64,000 nt of DNA from contig VFIW01000102.1 of assembly GCA_006386115.1 (NCBI GenBank), positions 62,001 to 126,000 of the forward strand, given 5' to 3'. Both the position numbers and the translations under genes were made by a program. The notes beneath the pieces are model-generated. The model was not told the DNA's origin, made no database searches, and worked only from the letters and a program-made list of their open reading frames with translations. How positions within the stretch are numbered: position 1 is the stretch's first letter; each line of letters begins with the position of its first letter. The stretch is from Globisporangium splendens (taxonomy: Eukaryota > Oomycota > Peronosporomycetes > Pythiales > Pythiaceae). This document shows positions 1 to 10,238 of this stretch, piece by piece.

Positions 1-406
1 AAGTACCTAAAACAAGGGCTATTTTTGGACTGTCGTTGTCCCTATTTTTAGACTTGGCACCATTGGTAATACAAAACCACAACACAGAGTGGCACATGCG
101 CTACCTCAATAGAAGACTCCTGCTCTGTCTGTGTGCGCTGCCTCCCTTATTCCAGCTCACTTCCACTGTGTGTGTTAAAAAATGGCGCCGCGTGTGCCAT
201 GGGGATGTGGCGCTCGTGGCTTTGGCGCTTTGCGCGGCGCATTTGCCATTTGCACCTCCGTCAGTTGGGAAAACGCCAGCAGCAGCGCGAGCAGCATCCG
301 CAGTCGCTCACTGAGTCATTCGCCTGCGTTCTCGGCTGCCGTTTGCTGAACCGTTAAGGCAAGTGGACACTCACAGCAGCATCACCCCCACCATTTCGAG
401 TTCAGA

Positions 407-1744
407 ATGGGGCTCGACGTGTTTTCTGAGCAGGACGCCAGTGTTGCGACTGCCTCTCGCTCCGTCTCGATGGATCCAGAGACCCAGTGGCTGCGATCGA
501 CGACACACGCCAAGCAGCCCAGTTCCGGCACCAGCAGCTCCAGTCACAACAAGGACGCGCACGAGCCGCGCATGCGCCGCAAGAGCAGTGCGCAAAAGAT
601 GCAGCTCCTGCGCAAGAGCATGAGCGACACGTCCGCGCATGAGAACGCCGCCGCCGGCGTGCCCGGCCACACGTACCACCAGAGCAACTACGCGCAGCAC
701 ACGAGCGTCGCCGACTTCCAGCAGCAGCACGACGAGCTCCAGTCCTTGCTCGACCCAGAGCTGCTCGCGCGCCGACAGCTCATCATGAATCGCGCCGAGG
801 AGATCCTGCGCGGCAAGCGCCACGTCGGGATGCAGTTTGCTGGTGAGACGTGCCCCGTGTGTCTCGCCGACGACGTCGACACGCAGCTCACGCAGTGCGG
901 CCACCGCATCCACGCCAAGTGCATCAAGCGCTGGATCCAGTCGGGCACACGCTGTCCCGTGTGCCGCGAGCAGGTGACCGACGTCACCGAGGCGTTCACG
1001 CCGCCGTCGCAGTCCCTGTTCCATGCGCTCGAGAAGGACCGCGAGCACCCACAATCGGATTCGGCATCGACGTCCCACGACGAGGAGCAGCACGGCAACA
1101 ACGGCTTCGAGTGGGGCTGGTTCGAGGACTTTGACGAGTTCGACGAGCAGAACGACGACAGCGTGCACGGCGCGTTGGCGCTGTCTTGGGGTGGCTCGCG
1201 CCGCGCGACCATGCCAGGCGCGTTCCCATCGAGTACGCGGAGCCGCAGCAACAGTAACCAGAGCCAGCAGGCGCCGCTGCTGAATCGCGAGATGTCGGGC
1301 GCGTTCGAGATCTGCCGGACGTTCCCGCCGCTGCGACCGGTGTACGACACGCCGTACGCGATCAGCCGCCACGTGTGGATGCGCGCGCTGCCGTCGCACC
1401 GCCACATTGCGGCCAAGATCCAGGTGCGCAGCTTCCGCATCGTCGAAGCCAAGGGCTCTGGCGCGCAGCACGCCGAGTACCTCGTCGAGCTGCAGCTGGA
1501 CGGGCGGTACTTTAGCCGCTGGCGCCGGTTCTCGGCCATCAGCCGCTTCGTGTCGACGATCGGCAGCAGCGAGTTCCGCGAGACCCACGCCGTGTGGCGC
1601 AAGCTCGAGGCGAGCAGCCGCTGGTTCAACCGCCTCGAGCTCAGCTACCTGCACGAGCGCTGCAAGCTGCTCGAGGCGTTTGCGCACACGCTGCTCATCG
1701 AGTGCCACTCGGCGCACCCACTCGCCGACCTGCTCGACAGCTAA
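407..1744 (+). CDS. RING-H2 finger and PX domain protein
   Basis: Single-exon ORF of 445 residues beginning at an ATG. A RING-H2 finger lies at about residues 147-187 (CPVCLADD, then CGHRIHAKCIKRWI and CPVCREQ), the fold of E3 ubiquitin ligases. From about residue 337 to the end comes a PX-like domain (IQVRSFRIVEA, then FSRWRRFSAISRF with the basic residues that bind phosphoinositide headgroups). Between them is a low-complexity acidic and serine-rich linker. Together these suggest a membrane-recruited, probably endosomal, ubiquitin ligase; substrate unknown. The RING has all eight expected ligands. Long open frames on the opposite strand here reflect high third-position GC and are not genes. 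The domain calls are firm; the cellular role is inferred. Confidence 0.88.
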   Translation: MGLDVFSEQDASVATASRSVSMDPETQWLRSTTHAKQPSSGTSSSSHNKDAHEPRMRRKSSAQKMQLLRKSMSDTSAHENAAAGVPGHTYHQSNYAQHTSVADFQQQHDELQSLLDPELLARRQLIMNRAEEILRGKRHVGMQFAGETCPVCLADDVDTQLTQCGHRIHAKCIKRWIQSGTRCPVCREQVTDVTEAFTPPSQSLFHALEKDREHPQSDSASTSHDEEQHGNNGFEWGWFEDFDEFDEQNDDSVHGALALSWGGSRRATMPGAFPSSTRSRSNSNQSQQAPLLNREMSGAFEICRTFPPLRPVYDTPYAISRHVWMRALPSHRHIAAKIQVRSFRIVEAKGSGAQHAEYLVELQLDGRYFSRWRRFSAISRFVSTIGSSEFRETHAVWRKLEASSRWFNRLELSYLHERCKLLEAFAHTLLIECHSAHPLADLLDS

Positions 1745-2239
1745 GAGCTAGCTGAGGCAGAAGATGACACACATGACCAGGTGTGTGTGTATGTACCATA
1801 TTTATGAGTTTCCTTTTAGTTTGGCAGAAGAAGTTAGAGCGTCGTGAGACGAAGAGCGTGTGGAAGTAGAGCAAAGGAAGTAAAGTCTTGTAAGTAGAGC
1901 AGCATAGAAGTCATATATATATATATAATCGCAACAACCTCAGATTTTGGACAGAGAGAGAGAGAGCTTCTATTCTATGTTACCACATGCAAGCATGCAT
2001 GCACTTGTGTCGCTACGCTTGTCAAGACGCATCTTCCGCGTCACATCGACCACAAGAACGCCGCCATTACAATAAGAGCCTGCCTAGAGTAATCAGTTGT
2101 CCGGTTGTTTAACGAACCATCATCCATCCATCCGTATCGACACGCGCGGGTCGACAGCTTGCGTTTCAGCGCCACCAGAGACAGTCAGCCAGCCTGCGGA
2201 CGCAGCCACACACAAACATGCGCCATGCTTCCATCCTTC

Positions 2240-2275
<36 letters not shown>

Positions 2276-3477
2276 TTAAACCGGCCCGTCCACGCGCACG
2301 CGTCGCCCCGATCAGCTCGCGATGCTCGCTTCAGCAAGCCTTCGTACGTTATCCGCCGCATACAAATGTGAAGCAGCAGCTTCGTCACAGCATCCATTTC
2401 GGCATTTTGACCGTTGAGCCGATCAGCGAATCAGCGGCGCGATGGCGCAGCAACTTGGCGAGGACCGTGACCCACCGCGCGTCACGTATCGTCACAGACG
2501 ACTTGTTCTTGTAGAGAGAGCGTCGGATCAGGATTATAGTGAGCCAGAATAGTGTGTGTGTGTGTGTTCTGCCACTTGATTTCTCCCAAGTTCAACTTGA
2601 GGTTGCTCGCTCAAGTGCCGAAATCGACTCGCTGTGCGCGGCACTCGCTCCGCGTGTTTGGTCGAGTCCGCTGTCGTGCGTTTGCAGTTTGTTCACGTTG
2701 CATTTTGCGTTGGCAGCGCGCGTCAACACCCTGAGAACGAGTTGCCGGACAACGAGGCGAAATGGGAGAAGTTGTGCAGTAAAGTGGATCATTCCTCTTC
2801 TATTCTCTTTTGCAGTTTTTTTTGGTGATTCGTGCGAAATGACGAAATGAGAGAAAGAAGAACTGTATCTAGGTGCGAACAACTGAACTTGGAGACTCAA
2901 TTGCTCCATACCAGTGTCTCAATTGCCGTGCACGTGAGAATCTGTCACATCTCACTTCTCTTTTCTTTCATCTACAGAGAAGCAATTCCGTTGTGGTTGA
3001 TTACACGCTTTTGCTTGGATAGCTGCAGTAAAATAGTCTGTTCGTCTGGCGTGGATGGAAATGGAAAACAGCAAAGGATATGACTGTATCCTGAAATACA
3101 ACTGTCGCACCTAAATGCGTGACGATCCTATCTAGGGACTATTTGGACTAGGGAGTGTCGCTCGTTGACCAGAGAAACGGACAGCGAAAACACATCCACT
3201 AAATCAGCTCTAATTCTATCTATTTCCTATTTCTCAAATCAGTACTCTCCCAGAAACTGCAAAAGCTGCACAAAGACCAGGGGATCAGGAACCGCACGGC
3301 CAAGCGCGATTTGCATTTTCCAAGTGGATGGGGTGACCGATCTGACCGATCACGCGCACGAAAGCTGACTGATTGCTTCCATCAAGACCTCTATCAGCAC
3401 GCATCTCTGCTTGGTGGCGGCGGTCATCTATCCACGACAGCTGCCGACGATCACGATGTGCGCTGCTCCATGCACTT
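1745..3477. other. Intergenic stretch with microsatellites, no gene seen
   Basis: Between the RING/PX gene and the channel gene's stop codon I find no open frame with recognisable protein character. The stretch holds several simple repeats: (AT)n at 1913-1927, (AG)n at 1953-1966, (CT)n at 2242-2272 and (GT)n at 2552-2567. It should include the 3' untranslated regions of both flanking genes, whose 3' ends face each other. Confidence 0.6.
2242..2272. repeat. (CT)n microsatellite
   Basis: About 15 uninterrupted CT units. Other dinucleotide tracts are (GT)n at 2552-2567 and (GA)n at 9035-9058. Confidence 0.95.
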
Positions 3478-6400
3478 CTATGCATTCCACACGCGCCACG
3501 AGCCCCTGCGCGAGGAAGACGAGAGCGACTGCCGCGTCTGCAACGGCTGGCGTTCTTGCTGCGCTTCGAGAGCTGCGCGCTCCAAGTCGAGCATTTGCTG
3601 CTGTTGCCGCTCGATTTGCTCCTTTGCCTCTTGCAGCGCCGCGCTGAGCTCTTCCATCTTGGCCTCGTATTGCAGGATCACACGATGTGACTGGCCCACA
3701 CGACTCTGCATGCCGAGCACATTGCTCTCGAGTTGCCGGATCGTCATCTCCTGTTGTGCGATTTCTTCATCTTTCTTTTCCACGAGCAGCGTGAGGCGAC
3801 TCACGTCTGAGATCTTGACCGCGTCAAACATCTGGTTGTGCACAAGACTTCCACGGCGCTGGTACTTGATTCGCAACTCACCGTCAGACGAGCACGACAC
3901 TGGGGACGCCGGGATCTCCTTGCTTTGCAGCAGCGTCATTTGGTCCTCTTCCTGTTGGTTCAGAGCGCGCTCCTCCACTGCTTCCACGTACGTTTGGTAT
4001 GTGTCTTCGACGGCTTTTGCATTCGAGACAAATGACTCGACGAGGAAACCAACAAAGATCGGCAGCAAAATGTTCGCCATCGCGATTCGGTAGCTGAAGA
4101 AAAACACATACGTCGAGTTCGAACCCGTGATCGCGTGCGCGGCATCCATCACCATATCCCACCCCGCGAGGTTTGCCACGCCAAACAGCGTCACGAGCGT
4201 TTCTTCAAACGTGTCCACCTGGAATTCTTCGCGCACAGCATACCAGTTCGGCGACAACGAGGCCTTTTCCGGTGGGAAATCACGGAATGCGAGGCCGTAA
4301 TTGGCTTGTGTGAAGATCGCAAACGAGTACATGACACAGAAAATCACGAGCAGCAGCTGCACAATCAGGGCGGCGATGCGCTTCATGGTCCACAAGATCT
4401 CATGGAATGGCGGGAACATGTTCAGCAGCTTCAGGACACGAAGCGAACGCACAGCGAGCGCAAGGTCGTACAGCGTCAGCGAAATGCTCGGCGGATCGCG
4501 CATGCTTGTCAAGATGTAGAACAACCATCCGACACTCACGATCGCGAGATCTAATCGGCAAAAAGGCCGCAGGAAAAATTCGATCCGTCCGAACGCAAAC
4601 AGCTTCACCACTACTTCTAACGTGAACAGAATCAGCAGGAAAAAACCAAAGATACGCCACGATCGGTTCACGGAAAACGCCAACTCAATGTTGTTCACTT
4701 GGATCGCCTGCAGCACCGACAAACAGATCAGCACACCGACGACGAGTTCCGCGACGACAACAGGGTACTTCCCAAACAGAATTGTCTCATGCAGCAACAT
4801 ATTGCGCATGCGGACGCGTAGCTTCTTGATTTTGTGGTATTGCGTGGACGTGAAAATCCATTTCAGCATACTGTTTTTCGCCGTGCGCTCGACTTTGACA
4901 TTCACCAGCGAGCAAAGCTGGTAGAAGTCGCTCAAATCAAGGTACCCGATGTGGTGGATATCCACAGTGTTGAACACGAGCCGCGCTTCCGTAGTCGTCC
5001 AGTTGGACTTGAGAAATGCACACAAATGGATCCACGACTCGATTGAGATTCGTCGTTGCTGCATCGGGGTGAGCATCATTGACGCGCTGTGACTGATGAA
5101 CGACGAGCGGTCGGCGTCTGGCGGACCAAGGAAGTACCTCGACGAGCCGCGCGCCAGTTTACGAGGTCCTCCGCTACCACTCAGCGTGTCTCCTGCCGCC
5201 ATGTGGTCTTCGATCACGTTGATATCTTGGGCTAAAATGTCGAACGCAGCGTACAATGCAGCTTTTCGCTTCTGCAACCGCTTGTACAGCATTTTCTCCG
5301 TGTGCTGCTTGTACGACCGGTAAGATGCAGCAATCGTGAGCTTCATGAGGAATAGGTTCGTCAGCAGCACGAAGATAATGAAGAAGATGGAGCTCCAGTG
5401 GGTCAACTTGTAGTACAGGTACATACTCTTCACCATATACGGCAAGCAGTTGTGGATCAGCAGCATTGTGTACATGGACGACGAGAGCGAGAAGAAATAC
5501 GGTGCCGTCGTGCTGTTGCTGTAATCGGAAAACACCAAGTATCCGAGCAAGCCGAAGAAGCCAATGAGGCAACCCATGAGCAGCAAAATGATGATCACTT
5601 CGCGCAATGCGCGCAGACAGCTCGCAAAAATGATGCGGATGTTTCGTCCACGAGTGATCAAGAAGTACGGACGAAGCGCGCGAGAGTACCGGTTGGGATT
5701 GAATGCCGGGAACAGCAAGTTGATGGCAATGTCGGACGCCGTGATCACAAGCAGTACCGTACGCACATACGCCCACGGTTGACGCGAGATGAACTTGCGC
5801 TTGGTTTCTTCGGAGCTCATGTACCATCGAAGGGCGATATCGATCGCAAACATGACGAGGCATAGCAGATCCACAAACAAATACGTGTTCTGATCGCCTG
5901 GTTGTTCAGCAAACGCTAGCAGACACGAAATACCCGCCACGAGCATGTATATGCCGCGGTACGAGTCGGAATGGAACAGTTCGTTCAAAAACAGCGCCGT
6001 ACGATCCAGTCGGTAGCCGATTTTTCGCCCGTGGATGCCATCGTGAACAAACGCGGCTGCGATCAGGTACTTGTCAGCTTCCATTGTCATCATGCCCGTC
6101 GTCGGACCTCCTTCTTGCATCAAGGGGTTGCCATAATCCGAAATCATCGATCTGTTCAGACTCTTTCGATTGCTATCAGCGCTGGAGCGCGAGAGCGGTG
6201 GCTGTTGTGCATCGGACGCTCCGGATGCGGTCTGATCATCGCCTTCGAGATCCTGCATCGTGAGTTGCGCCATCTGTTGCTGCTGTTGTCGCTTTTGCTG
6301 CAACTTTTCTCGATTTTGCTGTCGCTGCTTCATAAACTCCTGCTGCACTTCGCTCGCCATATCCTTGGCCGTCGAGTTGTCATCACTAATATCCGCCAAG

Positions 6401-6705
6401 CGTTTCCACTTTTGCTGGTTGTGCACGACGGCGGCATCCAGCCCCACTCGCATAGGCTTGCCGCTTCGGCTCGAGGGTGCTCTTGGCGTCGACATGTTGG
6501 AGCCAACAGACGGCGAGAGGACCGCATTCGTCGGCATGTAGGACCCCGACCGCGCCGACGTGCTCAGCACCATCGGCGGCGAACCCAGAGAGAACGACGA
6601 CGCACTCGCCGCAGACGACGGCAGCAGCGGCGTCGTCTCCGCACTGGGTCCGTGCTCACTCGCCGCATTGGCAGCCGATACCGACGCGTCGCCCGGCGAG
6701 CTCAT
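3478..6705 (-). CDS. Two-domain voltage-gated cation channel (TPC-like)
   Basis: 1075 residues from the ATG at 6705; the open frame runs further up but only from a TTG. The N-terminus is low complexity with a Gln-rich coiled coil. There are two six-helix ion-transport domains: the first at about residues 240-500 and the second at about 655-935. The second has an S4-like segment with spaced arginines (AVRSLRVLKLL) and a pore region around LFGVANLAGWDM. Between the two domains is a linker with a degenerate EF-hand-like segment (DIHHIGYLDLSDFYQL), the layout of plant TPC1. A long coiled coil, likely for oligomerisation, closes the protein. TPC channels work as dimers in vacuolar, endosomal or plasma membranes and pass Ca2+ or Na+. 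Other two-domain oomycete channels cannot be excluded, so ion and membrane are inferred. No intron is needed. Confidence 0.82.
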   Translation of the reverse strand: MSSPGDASVSAANAASEHGPSAETTPLLPSSAASASSFSLGSPPMVLSTSARSGSYMPTNAVLSPSVGSNMSTPRAPSSRSGKPMRVGLDAAVVHNQQKWKRLADISDDNSTAKDMASEVQQEFMKQRQQNREKLQQKRQQQQQMAQLTMQDLEGDDQTASGASDAQQPPLSRSSADSNRKSLNRSMISDYGNPLMQEGGPTTGMMTMEADKYLIAAAFVHDGIHGRKIGYRLDRTALFLNELFHSDSYRGIYMLVAGISCLLAFAEQPGDQNTYLFVDLLCLVMFAIDIALRWYMSSEETKRKFISRQPWAYVRTVLLVITASDIAINLLFPAFNPNRYSRALRPYFLITRGRNIRIIFASCLRALREVIIILLLMGCLIGFFGLLGYLVFSDYSNSTTAPYFFSLSSSMYTMLLIHNCLPYMVKSMYLYYKLTHWSSIFFIIFVLLTNLFLMKLTIAASYRSYKQHTEKMLYKRLQKRKAALYAAFDILAQDINVIEDHMAAGDTLSGSGGPRKLARGSSRYFLGPPDADRSSFISHSASMMLTPMQQRRISIESWIHLCAFLKSNWTTTEARLVFNTVDIHHIGYLDLSDFYQLCSLVNVKVERTAKNSMLKWIFTSTQYHKIKKLRVRMRNMLLHETILFGKYPVVVAELVVGVLICLSVLQAIQVNNIELAFSVNRSWRIFGFFLLILFTLEVVVKLFAFGRIEFFLRPFCRLDLAIVSVGWLFYILTSMRDPPSISLTLYDLALAVRSLRVLKLLNMFPPFHEILWTMKRIAALIVQLLLVIFCVMYSFAIFTQANYGLAFRDFPPEKASLSPNWYAVREEFQVDTFEETLVTLFGVANLAGWDMVMDAAHAITGSNSTYVFFFSYRIAMANILLPIFVGFLVESFVSNAKAVEDTYQTYVEAVEERALNQQEEDQMTLLQSKEIPASPVSCSSDGELRIKYQRRGSLVHNQMFDAVKISDVSRLTLLVEKKDEEIAQQEMTIRQLESNVLGMQSRVGQSHRVILQYEAKMEELSAALQEAKEQIERQQQQMLDLERAALEAQQERQPLQTRQSLSSSSRRGSWRVWNA

Positions 6706-6762
6706 AGTCGCAAGTGCGCGCCTTGGACGTCGAATGGAGAGTGAGGATGCGTGAACACGCAA

Positions 6763-9700
6763 TCACTCCTTCAAAACAGCCGCATGCATGGAGGAAGAGA
6801 GAGAGGGGGCTGCATGGAGAAATGGATGCGCGTATGGATGGGAAAACTTGGAGTGTTCGCCAAAAAGTGAGCAAAGTACGCAAGTTTCGACTGAGAGTGC
6901 TCTGCTGGAGGTGAGTGCGCACTTAGTCATGTGAAACGAAGCAGTAAGTGCGATTCAACACTTGCACTGCTCAGACCTGCGGCAACCTCGCAAGTCGCGC
7001 TCAATTCAGCCTGTGAACTCGACGACAGCAAGTGCTGACACGCACTAGGCGTTGAACCGCTGTGTGAGGGCAATGTCCAGGGTATCAGTATGGCGCATCA
7101 GGGAGCCAGGAACTCGAACGCCTGTAGTTTATGTGTTGCAAATGCTAGAATGTGTGCGTTTATTGTTTGTCTGAATTGTAGCTCGTAGTGGTTTGGAGAT
7201 GGATCTGATGTATGGAATCGACTACACGGCGTCGAATGCAGCCACTTTTCGCTCTTATCGTCGCTGCCGCACGTGAGCAAGGCCAAGAACGAGAGTGGCT
7301 GCTCGTAGAGCACCAGCCATCGCATTTAGTGCAAGCTAGCAAAGATCCCTACAGGGATGGATGCGCTTGCTATACGAATACAATGGACAGAACACTATCG
7401 TGATAGACTGATGTGATAGAATACTATTGTGAATCCAGATTGTGTCAAATTACCGACCTGACTGTGCGCGTTCTCGTGTGGAGCACTTCGCTTTGGTATG
7501 CCTATATCCCTGCACACCCTCGGTATTCCGCGCACCATCTCCAGTTTCACGATTGCTTGCTTGCGATCCGTTCTCTTACCACTAGTCCACTGCAAGGGTG
7601 TAGCATCGGCATAAACTTGGTAGACTCTAAAACAGGTCACAGAACCCTCCAGGTCAAGCTCGTTGGCCACTAGAGCAACTGACGCCACACTACCTGCAAC
7701 ATGTATGCTCTCAAAACCCAATTTCGTGTTTCTGTGAAGGACACGACTGCCAAAAAGACTTTCGTTTCATCGCCTGTGTGCAACGCTGCAACGGACTCTG
7801 CATTTTGCAAGTTTGCCAAGGATCGCATTCTGTGTGAGCTCGATAGCATTGAAGAGAAAGCCGATTTGCAATATCTCGTAAGAACGCGGAGATGTCGGTA
7901 GCGCAGCGCACGACTTAAACATCGACGACGGCGGGTTCTATATAAGCGTTGACAACGTCGGTACCTCCCGCTCCTGACCCCACCCAGTTTTCAGACCATG
8001 AAATGACACTGGATATGCTGGTGACCCGCGGCGCGATATCCGAGTCTGAAAATCGAGCGATCTCTCTGCTCGGTGCATGTGCTTGCAATGTTCCGTTGAT
8101 CTTGCTCAGGTAGTGAGAGCAACACTACCTCGGTTCACTTTTTTGCAACGAAATGTACCTGACTTTGTCGCTATCATTAATAGACCACGCTTAAAATGTT
8201 CCCAGTTGCTGCGCAGCTCGCTGAGAGGCTACTGCTGGCGAAAGAATAGAATGTGCTGGGGTGCACCATGCCGATTGCAGCGGGGCTCTCATGGTACTTG
8301 CTTTTCGCGAACTGATCGCCACGAGGAGAAAGACACAACAAACGGCGACAAGAGCCAGGAACTCCAAGACGACCTCGAGAAGGAGTGGTCAGTTTTGCCG
8401 AGCAAACGACGTGCACGGGAAGACGGCAGAACAAGCTTAAGCTTTGTCAGCTTCTGCAGTGTATTTGTGAGAGTATCCCGAAAGCGCTTTTAACTCACAA
8501 GAAAGTGTTGGTGCAGACAACTCTGCTTCACCTCCACACAGCTGCAAACTACGGCGTTTCACTCTCAGTCGAAAGTGTGCGTACTTTATTCACATTTTGT
8601 CGACTACCCAGAAAACTTGCTCCAATCGCGCACAGGCAGATGGCATGAAACGCGCGCGAAGAATGGAGGTGGAACAGTTTGATATTTTGATTCAGCCAAT
8701 CAGAAGGGAGACAACTTTTTAACCAATTGAACTGAGCAAAGAGGCAGCCATCAAAAATCTGTCCGTTGCTGAGATACGGCAAATGGCTGGACCTTTAAAA
8801 TGAATATTGCATCTAAGAAGGAAATGTGGAATTGCTCTTATAGGCTTCAATTATTGATACTAGAACAAAGAGGTAAAACTAACCTTCCTTGTTGCATAGC
8901 GTTGCACTTCCCTCCTCACAAGGTTCGCAAGCACCTCTGTAATTGCATACACGAATGCTGCAATTTCTCCGGTTATGATTTATCAAATGGCTTCACACAC
9001 CCTTAGCATTCAAATGAACCACACTGTCGTTTCCAGAGAGAGAGAGAGAGAGAGAGAACGTGGCGTCACTCGACACCCCAGTATTTTTGCGCGAGCCAGC
9101 ACCGAACTGAGGACAACAACCCACCAGATGTTCTCCCTGTTTCTTGCGTCAAATGCGGGCTTCAACTCTGCAGTTGCGCGCCAATGCGGGGCGGCACCTC
9201 ACTTCAACTTTCGCAACTGCGCGCGCAGATCGCCCCAGTGTTCGCCAAGTGACAATGGCGGCGCGAGTGTCTGTCTGTTAGTATTGCTGCTGTTCGCGAG
9301 CGAGATGTGGCGAGAGACTGAAGAAAATGCTGCAGAGAGCGCACATCTCGCCGAGCGGCATCCGTGCAAGTCGAGCGAGTCAACCCATACCACGGTATGC
9401 ATGCATGTGCGCGCTTTCTGGCATTGTCGTAGAAGACTGACGAGATGACATGCGTGCAGTGAAGGGCTCCAACGTAGCTTTTGTGCGGATGAGCTGACAG
9501 ACGTATGTGCAGCCACGATTGCTGAATGCCCAAACAAGGCAGGGAACGTGGACAAACTAAGAGACACAAAGTCCAGTTTGCGTTGGTATCGTGTTGCTTT
9601 CGGACAGCCTACGATCTAGAAGAAACATGGCGCCATCAAAAGTGGCTCATTCCGTGGAAAGAAAAAAGTGCTGAACCGCATCGTCGTGGTTAGTGAGCAC

Positions 9701-10238
9701 TAGCAACCGAGCGCCAAGTGAACATTCGTCAACCATGTACGTGAAGCCGTGTCGAAGTAACCAAAGATACACGTACTGTATCGAGTCGGACCTCTACTTG
9801 GGACTCACTGGTGCATTGTTTTCTCATTTTCTTTCCAGATGAGCAAGTTGATGTGCTTGGGTCCGTTCGGCGAGATGCCCGCTTTGAAAGAACAATAGAT
9901 AATGCGTCACGACGATAGACAGCACAGAGGATAAGCGACAGTCAAAATTGAACAAAGGAACGATGTTGGGACTTTGTTTCGACGCACTTGACGACCGAGT
10001 ATGCCGCTTTCTGGTAAAGAAGGAAAAAAGAATCAAACAGAAGCGCCCTCTACCATCCCCGCTCACTTCCCAGGATTCACTGCCTACTGTCTTTCTCTCA
10101 CGATTGGATTCAGTAGGCGAGTGACGTCCCGCGTGAAACAAATAGGCTAAACCAGAGAGATTTCACGTCCTTTCCGGCACGCATTCGCCGGACGAAGACT
10201 TCGCCAAAGCCTTGCTCATTTCTGGAAAGTGCGGCAAT
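6763..10238. other. 3.5 kb without a recognisable gene
   Basis: Only short open frames without family character are present, on either strand. A (GA)n tract lies at 9035-9058. Upstream of the receptor kinase the sequence GCTCATTTCTGG (10217-10228) resembles the oomycete initiator and is 11 bases before the ATG. The stretch may contain old transposon debris that I could not identify. Confidence 0.5.

Noticed and set aside
371..1717. 448-codon open frame antisense to the RING/PX gene
   Set aside because: No domain, and its length follows from the high third-position GC of the real gene on the plus strand.
7395..7721. 108-codon minus-strand frame, looked like a transposon fragment
   Set aside because: No recognisable motif; left as unassigned.
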